Assembly: GCA_033762815.1 (NCBI GenBank)
Contig: JANRLF010000002.1
Span: 186,001-250,000 of the forward strand
Length of the DNA: 64,000 nucleotides
Origin: JANRLF01 sp033762815
GTDB lineage: Bacteria; Bacteroidota; Bacteroidia; Chitinophagales; CAIOSU01
Direction of reading: 5' to 3'
Shown here: piece by piece, positions 44,071 to 51,856 of the stretch
Position numbering within the stretch: position 1 is the first letter of the stretch
How the letters are laid out: the number at the start of each line of letters is the position of its first letter
The notes under the pieces: generated by a model
What the model saw: the letters and a program-made list of their open reading frames with translations, nothing else
Database searches by the model: none
What the model was told of the DNA's origin: nothing
Position numbers and translations under genes: made by a program

Positions 44071-44214
44071 TCAATTGGTTATAATATTGTTGTGCTTTTT
44101 TTGGTGAATTTTTATTTTCGGTTTGCCAATTCTTTCAAATAAATAAACATACTCAATACGAACATTTCCATCTGTTACTTGGTAAAGTTGGTATCTTTCG
44201 AGGTAGGTTGTTGT
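44071..44214 (-). pseudogene. Possible relic coding fragment
   Basis: A 47-codon open stretch bounded by stops and without a start codon translates to a protein-like sequence containing YLERYQLYQVTDG, VRIEYVYLFERIG and KPKIKIHQKK. The composition looks like the C-terminal end of a real AT-rich gene. I cannot name the parent family. Confidence 0.3.
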
Positions 44215-44662
44215 CTATTAGTGATTTGTTTTTCCGAACGAAGCCGTCCCAGCCTGCCCCGCTTCTTGCAGGGGTGAGCGGACTCTAACAGGAGCGTGGG
44301 CCATCGCTTTGGTTCGACAGCGTTAACCAAGACCCGTCGCTTTAGTATGTCCGTCCTGCTGTCTTGCCTTAGACTAGATCGTCATCTCCCCCTACGTACT
44401 TGGTAATTAATTTGCTGCAAACATGCCTAACGTCATGGGCAGTGCTTTTGGCTATCTAGCGGTATCTTTTCACGACGAATTTATGGGCATATGATGGCTT
44501 CTGTCCATTTATTGATTGGCTTAAGTCACACTTAAACCAATGAAAGGGTGGAAATAAAAAGGACAAAAAAATATTTTTCCATTGTTTAGGAACATTATAA
44601 ACCAAAATTTATAAATAGTCAAATTTTTATTATGTTTAGGCTGTCATAATCCTAAACCGAAG

Positions 44663-45823
44663 ATGCTTTACAGGAGAAAGAAAAAGAAAAGTAACTTTCT
44701 TGTCGAGTTAAGGGAATGGATATTAGTTATTGCTACAGTATTGACATTGATTTTTGGTAGCATATCTCAGGGTGAAGGTTCACAAACCACTCTTAAGGAC
44801 ATATTAAAAATAACCACAATTCTTAACATTGTAGCTATTGTTACTGGGTTGGTTTTGATTAAACCACTTGCCTTAAATATTCAAGAAGAAGAATTGGATT
44901 CATTTAAAAAGCTATTGCCAAATTGTCAGAACAAGGATATAGGGAATCAAAACGAAAGAGTCAATTTGCTGATAACTCAGTTTGTAAAGCACTTTCACCT
45001 CTTTTTGTTTTTTTTACTTGCTTTTTACATTGTACAATTCATTGAGACCTTTTCGTTAAATGATTTTAATATACAAGATTTAAAGAAAAAATATAATATT
45101 TATGATCTGTTTAATGACGCTCAAAAAAAACATGCGGTTTTCATTGTGTTTGTGATGATTGAAAACTCATTAGACATTATCAGTGCTGCTTTCCTATATA
45201 CTACTTTTAAAATTTTATACAAACGTACAATTTCTACTGATGGAAAGATGAAATCGACATTGGACAATAATTTAATGTTTGGCATTGTGGGTATTTTCAT
45301 TCTTGTTCAATTCTTGGCATTTGTTGGGGTGTTTAATACTAGTAATACTAGCGACGATAATATATCATATTATAGCATAACAGTAGGTAGTCGTTTAGTA
45401 ACTGGAGTTTTTAATGGGCTAACTATGGCCTTGCTTTTCAGTCGATTCAATTCAATGGAATATTTTTTTAAAAAATTAAAATGGGAAACCAACTTTCTAG
45501 ATATATTCTACTATATCGGAATAATTTATATTCTGCCGATATACGTGTTAACTCAAGCTTTTTATGGTCTGTTTGATGCTGGGGACATTTTTTTTGATGA
45601 TGGGAATGGGTCTTCCGATGGGGTGGTAATTTTTAAGAGTATTGTCTTTTCCTTGTGTTTCTTCGGAAAATCCGTACTGATACTATTGCTGCATAGAATT
45701 ATAACATATAAATGGATGCATGTCTATATACATTTGTCCTTAGCTAGCTATGATTTACCGTATAAGCTTTTAAAGAATCTAAGTGATGCAAGAAAATTTG
45801 GTGAACATGATGACGATGAATAA
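44663..45823 (+). CDS. Unrecognised multi-pass membrane protein
   Basis: A 386-residue protein with about eight hydrophobic segments, for example WILVIATVLTLIFGSIS, LNIVAIVTGLVLIKPLAL, LFLFFLLAFYIVQFIETF, LMFGIVGIFILVQFLAFVGV and YYIGIIYILPIYVLTQAFYG. The N-terminus is basic (RRKKKKS) and the C-terminus acidic (HDDDE), suggesting both ends are cytoplasmic. Codon use is much more AT-rich than the neighbouring housekeeping genes. Together with the mosaic upstream DNA this suggests horizontal acquisition. I do not recognise the family. Confidence 0.75.
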   Translation: MLYRRKKKKSNFLVELREWILVIATVLTLIFGSISQGEGSQTTLKDILKITTILNIVAIVTGLVLIKPLALNIQEEELDSFKKLLPNCQNKDIGNQNERVNLLITQFVKHFHLFLFFLLAFYIVQFIETFSLNDFNIQDLKKKYNIYDLFNDAQKKHAVFIVFVMIENSLDIISAAFLYTTFKILYKRTISTDGKMKSTLDNNLMFGIVGIFILVQFLAFVGVFNTSNTSDDNISYYSITVGSRLVTGVFNGLTMALLFSRFNSMEYFFKKLKWETNFLDIFYYIGIIYILPIYVLTQAFYGLFDAGDIFFDDGNGSSDGVVIFKSIVFSLCFFGKSVLILLLHRIITYKWMHVYIHLSLASYDLPYKLLKNLSDARKFGEHDDDE

Positions 45824-45901
45824 ACTATAGGTCATTCATTACCATTTACAGCTAATTACCCAAAAAGCAAAAATTATTTTTGACAATCGGTAGAATGTTT
45901 G

Positions 45902-45909
45902 TACCTTTG
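45902..45909 (+). promoter_or_regulatory. -33/-7 promoter (TTG-N19-TACCTTTG) of rpmB-rpmG
   Basis: TACCTTTG is preceded at exactly 19 bp by TTG (45880-45882, within TTTTTG). The start of rpmB is 30 bp further, leaving a short leader with AAGGAACC before the ATG. Confidence 0.7.
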
Positions 45910-45939
45910 CCCTTCCAAAAAGTTTTAAAACAAGGAACC

Positions 45940-46182
45940 ATGTCCCGGATTTGTGATTTGACAGGCAAAAGACCCCTTAAAGGTAACCATGTTTCGCACT
46001 CGAACAGGAAGACCAAAAGAAGGTTTTACCCTAATCTGCAGACCAAGAAATTCTTCGTGCCCGAACTGAACGATTGGGTAACGCTGAAAATCAGCACCAG
46101 TGCTATGCGTACCATCGACAAGAAGGGAATTTTTACCTACTTGAAAGAGTTGGAGCAAAAAGGCGAAATCACCCTTGTTTAA
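45940..46182 (+). CDS. rpmB: 50S ribosomal protein L28
   Basis: An 80-residue L28 with SRICDLTGKRPLKGNHVSHSN and KTKRRFYPNLQTKKF. The frame is open upstream to 45880, but the promoter lies within that extension, so ATG 45940 is the start. First gene of the rpmB-rpmG-DUF4295 cluster. Confidence 0.97.
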   Translation: MSRICDLTGKRPLKGNHVSHSNRKTKRRFYPNLQTKKFFVPELNDWVTLKISTSAMRTIDKKGIFTYLKELEQKGEITLV

Positions 46183-46204
46183 TACCATTTAATTAAAGCG
46201 AACC

Positions 46205-46393
46205 ATGGCTAAGAAATCGAAAGGCAACAGGGTGCAGGTAATTTTGGAATGCACCGAGCATAAAGACAGCGGCATGCCAGGCACCAGCCGCTACATCACT
46301 ACCAAAAACAGGAAAGTGACCACTGAAAGGTTGGAACTGAAGAAATATAATCCTATCTTGAAAAAGAAAACCGTTCATAAAGAAATCAAGTAA
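46205..46393 (+). CDS. rpmG: 50S ribosomal protein L33
   Basis: A 62-residue L33 (VQVILECTEHKDSG, SRYITTKNRKVTTERLELKKY). Only one cysteine remains, so it is the zinc-independent form that lacks the two CxxC pairs. It lies 22 bp after rpmB. Confidence 0.97.
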   Translation: MAKKSKGNRVQVILECTEHKDSGMPGTSRYITTKNRKVTTERLELKKYNPILKKKTVHKEIK

Positions 46394-46395
46394 TC

Positions 46396-46563
46396 ATGGG
46401 TAAGGTAAGTAAGAACGCGAAAGTGAACCGCGGCCCCCAAGGGGAAAGTAAGAATTATGTGAAAGTGATTAAGGCAGTAAAGTCAGATAAAAGCGGTGCC
46501 ATCGTTTTCCGCGAAAGGGTAGTGCACAAAGACAAGGTAAACGAACTATTGTCAGAGAAATAA
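46396..46563 (+). CDS. DUF4295 small basic protein
   Basis: A 55-residue basic protein translated from ATG 46396: it begins MGKVSKNAKVNRGPQGESKN and ends VHKDKVNELLSEK. Its size, basic character and position right after rpmG and before ftsY match DUF4295, a Bacteroidota family assumed to be ribosome-associated. It starts two bases after the rpmG stop. Confidence 0.85.
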   Translation: MGKVSKNAKVNRGPQGESKNYVKVIKAVKSDKSGAIVFRERVVHKDKVNELLSEK

Positions 46564-46587
46564 GCCCAGTGGCACCTCAATAATATA

Positions 46588-46618
46588 AAGCCGTCTCCAC
46601 CGCATGGGGCGGCTTTTT
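46588..46618 (+). terminator. Rho-independent terminator after the L28-L33-DUF4295 operon
   Basis: Stem AAGCCG / CGGCTT, extendable by T-G pairs, around a loop of CACCGCAT, followed by a run of T. It separates the ribosomal cluster from ftsY. Confidence 0.75.
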
Positions 46619-46646
46619 GTTTGCAATCACCCACCAAAAACCAATT

Positions 46647-47621
46647 ATGGCATTTTTCGGTCTCTTTTCGAAGAACAAGGAAGAAAACAAGGAAGCCAAA
46701 CAGCAGCTTGAGCAGGGTCTTGAAAAGACCAAGCAGGGCTTTTTCTCCAAAATAACCCGCGCCATTGCGGGCAAGGACAAAGTTGACGAAGAGGTGTTGG
46801 ACGAATTGGAGAATATCCTCATCAGTTCCGATGTCGGCCTGGCCACTACCGTTAAAATCATTGAACGCATTGAGCAAAGGGTGGCCGAGGACAAGTATGT
46901 TACCACTTCAGAATTGAACAGGATTTTGAAAGAAGAGGTAACCAGTATTTTGGATGCATCGGGGGCCAAGGATTACACCAACCTTACCGATGTGCTAAGC
47001 ACCAAGCCCTATGTAATCATGGTGGTGGGGGTAAACGGCGTGGGCAAAACCACCACTATCGGTAAATTGGCCTATAACTTCAAGTTGGCGGGCAAGAGTG
47101 TGGTACTAGGGGCGGGCGATACTTTCCGTGCTGCCGCGGTTGACCAGTTGAAGATTTGGTCGGAAAGGGTAGGGGTGCCCATTGTACAAAAAGCCATGGG
47201 TGCCGACCCAGCTTCAGTGGCCTTCGAGGCCGTGCAATCAGGCTTAGCACAGGGGGCAGATGTGATTATTGTGGACACCGCCGGTCGCTTGCACAACAAG
47301 GTGAACCTGATGAACGAGTTGAGCAAGATAAAGCGGGTAATGGAAAAGGTAGTGCCCGGCGCACCCCATGAAATACTATTGGTGCTGGATGCCAGCACGG
47401 GCCAAAATGCCATTGAGCAGGCCAAGGCATTTACGGCGGCTACCGATGTGAATGCATTGGCCATCACCAAACTAGATGGAACTGCCAAGGGCGGGGTGGT
47501 GTTGGGCATTGTGGACCAATTTAAAGTGCCCGTAAAATATATCGGGGTGGGGGAAAAGAAAGAAGACCTGCAACTATTCAACAGGCATGAATTCGTGGAT
47601 TCGATTTTTAGCAGCAAATAA
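46647..47621 (+). CDS. ftsY: Signal recognition particle receptor FtsY
   Basis: A 324-residue SRP-GTPase that docks SRP-ribosome complexes at the membrane. N-terminal charged coil, N domain, then G domain motifs GVNGVGKTTTIGKLA, DTFRAAAVDQL, VDTAGRLHNK, TKLDGTAKGG. The start at 46647 is used because the upstream extension (to 46617) overlaps the terminator. Confidence 0.97.
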   Translation: MAFFGLFSKNKEENKEAKQQLEQGLEKTKQGFFSKITRAIAGKDKVDEEVLDELENILISSDVGLATTVKIIERIEQRVAEDKYVTTSELNRILKEEVTSILDASGAKDYTNLTDVLSTKPYVIMVVGVNGVGKTTTIGKLAYNFKLAGKSVVLGAGDTFRAAAVDQLKIWSERVGVPIVQKAMGADPASVAFEAVQSGLAQGADVIIVDTAGRLHNKVNLMNELSKIKRVMEKVVPGAPHEILLVLDASTGQNAIEQAKAFTAATDVNALAITKLDGTAKGGVVLGIVDQFKVPVKYIGVGEKKEDLQLFNRHEFVDSIFSSK

Positions 47622-47624
47622 TTT

Positions 47625-47680
47625 AAGGTAGAAGGTAGAAGGTAGAAGGTAAAAGGTACAAGGTAGAAGGTAAAAGGTTT
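47625..47680. repeat. Heptanucleotide tandem repeat (AAGGTAN)x8
   Basis: Eight consecutive 7-bp units, mostly AAGGTAG or AAGGTAA, beginning three bases after the ftsY stop codon. Slightly decayed compared with the TTTACGA array near 34.7 kb. Confidence 0.9.
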
Positions 47681-47706
47681 AAGTACGACGTAAAATCAAT
47701 CAGCAC

Positions 47707-47730
47707 CATTAACACATTAGCACACCAGCA
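47707..47730. repeat. 8-bp degenerate repeat in the ftsY-rimO gap
   Basis: Three consecutive 8-bp units CATTAACA, CATTAGCA, CACCAGCA. Part of the same repeat-filled gap as the AAGGTAN array. Confidence 0.6.
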
Positions 47731-47769
47731 CATAAAAATCATCTAGCTCCTCAATACTAGTGTCTAACA

Positions 47770-49101
47770 ATGCGTACCAAAACTTTTAAGAAAAATAAGG
47801 TCAACGTTATCACGTTGGGGTGTTCCAAAAACTTGGTGGACTCGGAGGTGCTCATGGCGCAATTGCGGGGCAATGATATAGAAGTGGCGCACCAAAGCAA
47901 TGCCCGCGACAACAATATCGTAATCGTAAACACCTGCGGATTTATTGATAGGGCAAAGGAAGAATCCATTAACACCATTTTGCAGTACGCTGAGGCAAAA
48001 TCGAAAGGGAAAATTGAGAAGCTGTACGTTACCGGTTGCCTTTCACAGCGTTACAAAGACCAGTTAGAGGACGAAATACCGGAGGTGGATGCTTTTTTCG
48101 GCACCATGGAAATGCCCTCGTTGTTGAAAAAACTGAATGCTGACTATAAGCATGAATTGGTGGGTGAGCGCATGCTGACCACCGACCCCCACTATGCTTA
48201 TTTGAAAATAGCCGAGGGGTGCAACCGCACCTGTTCATTTTGTGCCATTCCACTGATGCGGGGAAAGCATGTGTCGCGATCAATCGACGATTTGGTTAAG
48301 GAAGCCAGGCATTTGGTGAGCAATGGCGTGAAAGAAGTGATGCTCATAGCCCAAGAACTGACCTATTATGGCCTTGACCTGTACAAAGAGCGCAAGCTGG
48401 CGGAGTTGTTGAATGCCCTGGCCGATGTGGAGGGCTTGCACTGGATTCGCTTGCATTATGCCTATCCGCATAAGTTCCCTATGGAGATATTGCCCGTGAT
48501 GCGAGAACGCAGCAATATTTGCAAGTATTTGGATATCCCATTACAGCACGGTGCCAATAATATACTGAAGGCCATGAAGCGTGGCATTACCCGTCAGGAG
48601 ACGGAAAATCTTATTGCCACCATCAGGCAGGAAGTGCCAGGCATTGCCATCCGTACTACTATGTTGGTGGGCTTTCCAGGGGAAACGGAAGCCGATTTTG
48701 AAGAGTTGTTGCAATTTGTGCGCGATATGCGTTTCGAACGGTTGGGGGTATTCACCTATTCGCATGAGGAGCAAACCTCTGCCCATGTTTTGGTTGATGA
48801 CGTGCCGCAAGAAGTGAAGCAGGAAAGGGCCTCGCGCTTAATGGAAGTTCAGAGCGAAATATCTGAGCACCTCAACCAAGAGAAAGTAGGCAAAATTTAT
48901 AAAGTCATTATCGATAGGAAAGAGAGCGGCAATTTCATTGGGCGCACTGAATTCGATTCGCCGGAGGTGGACAATGAAGTAATCATATCAGCAACGGATA
49001 CCTATTTGCGCCAAGGCGATTTTGCCACCGTGATGATAGATGATGCTACCGAATTTGATTTGTATGGAACTGTAGTACAATATGAGTATGCCCCCAACTA
49101 G
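47770..49101 (+). CDS. rimO: Ribosomal protein S12 methylthiotransferase RimO
   Basis: A 443-residue radical SAM enzyme that methylthiolates an Asp of ribosomal protein S12. The N-terminal MTTase domain has Cys18 (LGCSKNLVDSE), Cys56 (VNTCGFID) and Cys90 (VTGCLSQRY); the radical SAM cluster is C151/C155/C158 in GCNRTCSFCAIP. GCSKNLVDSEVL separates RimO from MiaB. The C-terminus is a TRAM domain. Confidence 0.97.
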   Translation: MRTKTFKKNKVNVITLGCSKNLVDSEVLMAQLRGNDIEVAHQSNARDNNIVIVNTCGFIDRAKEESINTILQYAEAKSKGKIEKLYVTGCLSQRYKDQLEDEIPEVDAFFGTMEMPSLLKKLNADYKHELVGERMLTTDPHYAYLKIAEGCNRTCSFCAIPLMRGKHVSRSIDDLVKEARHLVSNGVKEVMLIAQELTYYGLDLYKERKLAELLNALADVEGLHWIRLHYAYPHKFPMEILPVMRERSNICKYLDIPLQHGANNILKAMKRGITRQETENLIATIRQEVPGIAIRTTMLVGFPGETEADFEELLQFVRDMRFERLGVFTYSHEEQTSAHVLVDDVPQEVKQERASRLMEVQSEISEHLNQEKVGKIYKVIIDRKESGNFIGRTEFDSPEVDNEVIISATDTYLRQGDFATVMIDDATEFDLYGTVVQYEYAPN

Positions 49102-49465
49102 AAGTATCAGTTCCAGTATTTTTAAGTTGAAATGCCCGCAATGCCGAGAGGGTGAGTTGTTCAATAAGCCGGGTTATTTCGTGTTCAATGGGCTTTCCGA
49201 TATGCCCAAGCATTGCCCAGTATGTGCCCTGAAGTATGAGCAGGAGCCAGGTTTTTTCTGGGGCGCCATGTATGTTAGTTATGGCCTTGCGGTAGGCATT
49301 GCATTGCCGGTATTCATTATCTCATTTGCGCTGGTGCAGCTCACTTTTTGGCAATCCATGGGCATGGTCACCTTTGTGTTGCTGCTATTGGTGCCCTTTA
49401 TTTTCCGCCTTTCCCGTTCTATCTGGATCCATATGTTTGTGGGCTATAAGCCTAGCAAAGGTTAG
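49082..49465 (+). CDS. DUF983 membrane protein
   Basis: A 127-residue protein with N-terminal zinc-ribbon-like CPQCREGELF and CPVC pairs and two transmembrane helices (GLAVGIALPVFIISFALV, MGMVTFVLLLLVPFIF), the DUF983 pattern. Its start overlaps the rimO end by 20 bp, so it is coupled to rimO. Function unknown; a role in envelope or cytochrome assembly has been suggested for relatives from context only. Confidence 0.88.
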   Translation: MSMPPTRSISSSIFKLKCPQCREGELFNKPGYFVFNGLSDMPKHCPVCALKYEQEPGFFWGAMYVSYGLAVGIALPVFIISFALVQLTFWQSMGMVTFVLLLLVPFIFRLSRSIWIHMFVGYKPSKG

Positions 49466-49482
49466 TCGTTTAGCAGGATGCT

Positions 49483-50343
49483 TTATTCCACCTGAAGCAT
49501 TTCCAATACAGCGTTCGTAATCAGTTCAGGGCGTTTCCAAGGTATTAGGTGGCCAGTCTTCGGGTAGCGTTGCACTTTTAATTCCTTACTTTTTATCACT
49601 TTTTCCGCAAAATCGGCATTTAGTGGGTCTACAAGTCCGTCCTCGGTACCCTGTATTACGGTTACGGGCATGGTTAGCTTATCCCAAAGCGGCAGCATTT
49701 CTTCCAGTTGTTCTTTCAAAGGCCACATTTCCTCATTACTAGTCGCCATCATAGGAGGCAGCAACCAACTCACCACTTTCCATTTGGCTATCTGGTTATA
49801 CCACTGGTGTTTTTCTACTTCTGGCGAAATAGAACCCGCAACAATCACCACTGCGTCTACCCATTCCGGATGGTCCATAGCCATACGTGCTACGATGGGC
49901 CCACCGTAACTATGCCCTACCAAAATCACTTTGCCTTGTTGCTGGCTAGCTTTCAACAAATCCGCCCAAGCATCCGCATGTTCTTTTACCGATGCCAAAG
50001 GCACATTAGGATTCGATTTGCCATAACCTGGTCTGTCAATGGCGATGATGTTGGCTCTGGAGGTCAACGAGGTATCGGCCAAAAAGTTGACCCACCCATC
50101 CCAGCTGCCTGGGGAGCCATGTACAAAAATGACTGTAGCAGGTAAGCTATCGCCCACTTGGGCATAATGCAGCGGTATACCTTTATAGGTTGTGAAATGG
50201 TGTTCGGGCGCTTTCTTCCCTTCAAAGAGTTTGTCCTTATCTTTGCCACTGCTGGTAGGGTCGAATAAAGGACCCGCAAACCGGAATGCTATCAATGCCA
50301 ACAAAGGCAATCCTACCAAAAGCAGTAATATCAGTTTTAGCAT
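49483..50343 (-). CDS. Alpha/beta hydrolase, membrane-anchored
   Basis: A 286-residue alpha/beta-hydrolase with an N-terminal hydrophobic anchor (LKLILLLLVGLPLLALIAF). HGSPGSWDGW forms the oxyanion region, the nucleophile Ser is in VGHSYGGPI, the acid is probably in GTEDGLVDP and the His in KTGHLIPWKR. Substrate unknown. It is convergent with DUF983 and divergent from the AEC transporter. ATG 50343 is preferred, 50352 possible. Confidence 0.85.
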   Translation of the reverse strand: MLKLILLLLVGLPLLALIAFRFAGPLFDPTSSGKDKDKLFEGKKAPEHHFTTYKGIPLHYAQVGDSLPATVIFVHGSPGSWDGWVNFLADTSLTSRANIIAIDRPGYGKSNPNVPLASVKEHADAWADLLKASQQQGKVILVGHSYGGPIVARMAMDHPEWVDAVVIVAGSISPEVEKHQWYNQIAKWKVVSWLLPPMMATSNEEMWPLKEQLEEMLPLWDKLTMPVTVIQGTEDGLVDPLNADFAEKVIKSKELKVQRYPKTGHLIPWKRPELITNAVLEMLQVE

Positions 50344-50413
50344 GCATCGCATGGGGAGATTTGAATATGAAACTAACAAAGCTTAATTCAATTAGTTGCT
50401 TGTAAGGGTTTTT

Positions 50414-50421
50414 TAACTTTG
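50414..50421 (+). promoter_or_regulatory. -7 box TAACTTTG deciding the GTG start of the AEC gene
   Basis: Perfect TAnnTTTG with a four-base spacer (ATGA) to GTG 50426, the same geometry as at queD, the HMA gene and the Hsp15-like gene. The ATG inside the spacer is in another frame. Confidence 0.6.
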
Positions 50422-50425
50422 ATGA

Positions 50426-51328
50426 GTGGTCGGAATTTTCCTTTTATTCTTTTGGATAGGCTTAGGTATGCTATTGGCTAGGCAAAAATGGGTTTCTATT
50501 AGCTCAGCCCAACTCAACCTATCTATTATCAATATAGTACTGCCGGCCACCACCTTGCTTTATATCAGCCGCCTTAGCATCAGTTTGCAGTTAATCTATC
50601 CTATCTCCGTAGCTTGGATCATTTTTATACTGGCTTGGGTATTGTTTGCGCTGCTAGGTCATTGGCTAAAGTGGGACAGAGCCACTATAGGCTGCATGAT
50701 ACTCTGTTGCGGGCTGGGGAATACGGCGTTTTTGGGTTATCCCATCATCAAAACATTATTTGGTAAGGCAGGTTTGGGCATTGCCATCATAGTTGACCAA
50801 CCAGGCACTTTTTTGGTGCTAAGCACGCTGGGTATATTGGTGGCTGCTTTGTATGCCGCCGGCCGCATTACGATATTGGCAGTACTGCGGCGTATCTTTA
50901 CCTTTCCGCCATTTTTGGCCTTCATACTGGCCTTGTTCTTGTTGTTCACGGGGCTTGCATTGCCTAGCTTTGTTACCCATGTTTTGAGGGCTTTTTCTTA
51001 TACCTTGGTGCCTTTGGCATTGGTGGCTGTTGGTATGCAGTTAAAGCCGCATTTGGGCGATATCAATAAACCGCCTTTGGCTATAGGGTTGGGGTATAAG
51101 CTGGTTTTGGCGCCCATTGTAATTTATCTATTCATGGTCTTTCTAAAAACTGAAGCACTTAGCCTGCAGGTAAGTACTCTCCAAGCTGCCATGGCACCCA
51201 TGATAACGGGCGCTATTTTGGCCGCTAACTATGAATTGCGACCCCCATTAGCTTATGCATTTTTAAACGTGGGCATTCCATTATCCTTTATTACCTTGGT
51301 GGTCTGGTATGCGTTTTTGATGTTATGA
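50426..51328 (+). CDS. AEC-family transporter (auxin efflux carrier-like)
   Basis: A 300-residue inner-membrane protein with about ten hydrophobic segments in two similar halves. LNLSIINIVLPATTLLYI and CCGLGNTAFLGYPII match the AEC family, whose bacterial members move malate, malonate or other anions. The GTG start is supported by the position of the -7 box. The last 4 bp overlap aroK (ATGA). Confidence 0.85.
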   Translation: MVGIFLLFFWIGLGMLLARQKWVSISSAQLNLSIINIVLPATTLLYISRLSISLQLIYPISVAWIIFILAWVLFALLGHWLKWDRATIGCMILCCGLGNTAFLGYPIIKTLFGKAGLGIAIIVDQPGTFLVLSTLGILVAALYAAGRITILAVLRRIFTFPPFLAFILALFLLFTGLALPSFVTHVLRAFSYTLVPLALVAVGMQLKPHLGDINKPPLAIGLGYKLVLAPIVIYLFMVFLKTEALSLQVSTLQAAMAPMITGAILAANYELRPPLAYAFLNVGIPLSFITLVVWYAFLML

Positions 51329-51855
51329 CGGTAGTACAGCCATTCACGAATTATTACTTAATCGGCATGCCAGGTAGTGGCAAAACCACTTTGGGTAGGC
51401 AAGCGGCACAGCAGTTGAACATGCAGTTCGTTGATTTGGATAAGGAAATAGAAAGTAACGAGCAACGTACCATAGCCGATATTTTCGAACAGGATGGAGA
51501 AGTCTATTTCCGAAAACTAGAAAGCGAGTATTTGGAACGCATAAAATCTATCTCCCAGAGTAAGATAGTGGCTACTGGTGGGGGGACCCCCTGTTTTCAC
51601 CACAACATGCAAGTCATGTTACAATCAGGTGTTACTGTATTTCTGGACGTTCCCCCTTCACTGCTAGTGGAGCGACTTAACGCCGTAGCGCCGGTACGTC
51701 CCTTACTGAAGAGCGGTACTGAGCATGATTTATGGCAAAAGCTGGAAAACATGTATTACCAGCGCAAGCCCTATTATGAAAAGGCCATTTATCAACTCAC
51801 TGGGGAAGAGGTTTCCTTAGCGAATTTGATAAAACTGATACAAAGTACTATTTAA
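51325..51855 (+). CDS. aroK: Shikimate kinase
   Basis: Phosphorylates shikimate at O3 in aromatic amino acid synthesis. P-loop GMPGSGKTTLG (residues 14-24), FVDLDKEIE with the shikimate-binding Asp, FRKLESEYL, and ATGGGTPCF are all present. Length 176 is normal. It is coupled to the AEC transporter gene by a 4-bp overlap. Confidence 0.95.
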   Translation: MTVVQPFTNYYLIGMPGSGKTTLGRQAAQQLNMQFVDLDKEIESNEQRTIADIFEQDGEVYFRKLESEYLERIKSISQSKIVATGGGTPCFHHNMQVMLQSGVTVFLDVPPSLLVERLNAVAPVRPLLKSGTEHDLWQKLENMYYQRKPYYEKAIYQLTGEEVSLANLIKLIQSTI

Positions 51856-51856
51856 A

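Larger units (their letters stand above)
43889..44662. other. Gene-poor accessory stretch
   Basis: About 770 bp without a convincing intact gene. It contains a block of 13-bp direct repeats (43956-44022), a 7-bp palindrome TAAACGA-N7-TCGTTTA (44047-44067), a 47-codon frame without start codon on the minus strand (44071-44214), and a patch of clearly higher G+C (about 44230-44400) between AT-rich flanks. The mosaic composition suggests assembled fragments of mobile or decayed DNA. Confidence 0.55.

Noticed and set aside
44240..44400. G+C-richer patch considered as an RNA gene or an integron attC site
   Set aside because: Only short stems of 5-6 bp could be drawn and no complete attC or known RNA pattern was recognised.
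47072..47617. Minus-strand open frame of 181 codons within ftsY
   Set aside because: Antisense shadow of a strongly conserved GTPase; no start context or domain.
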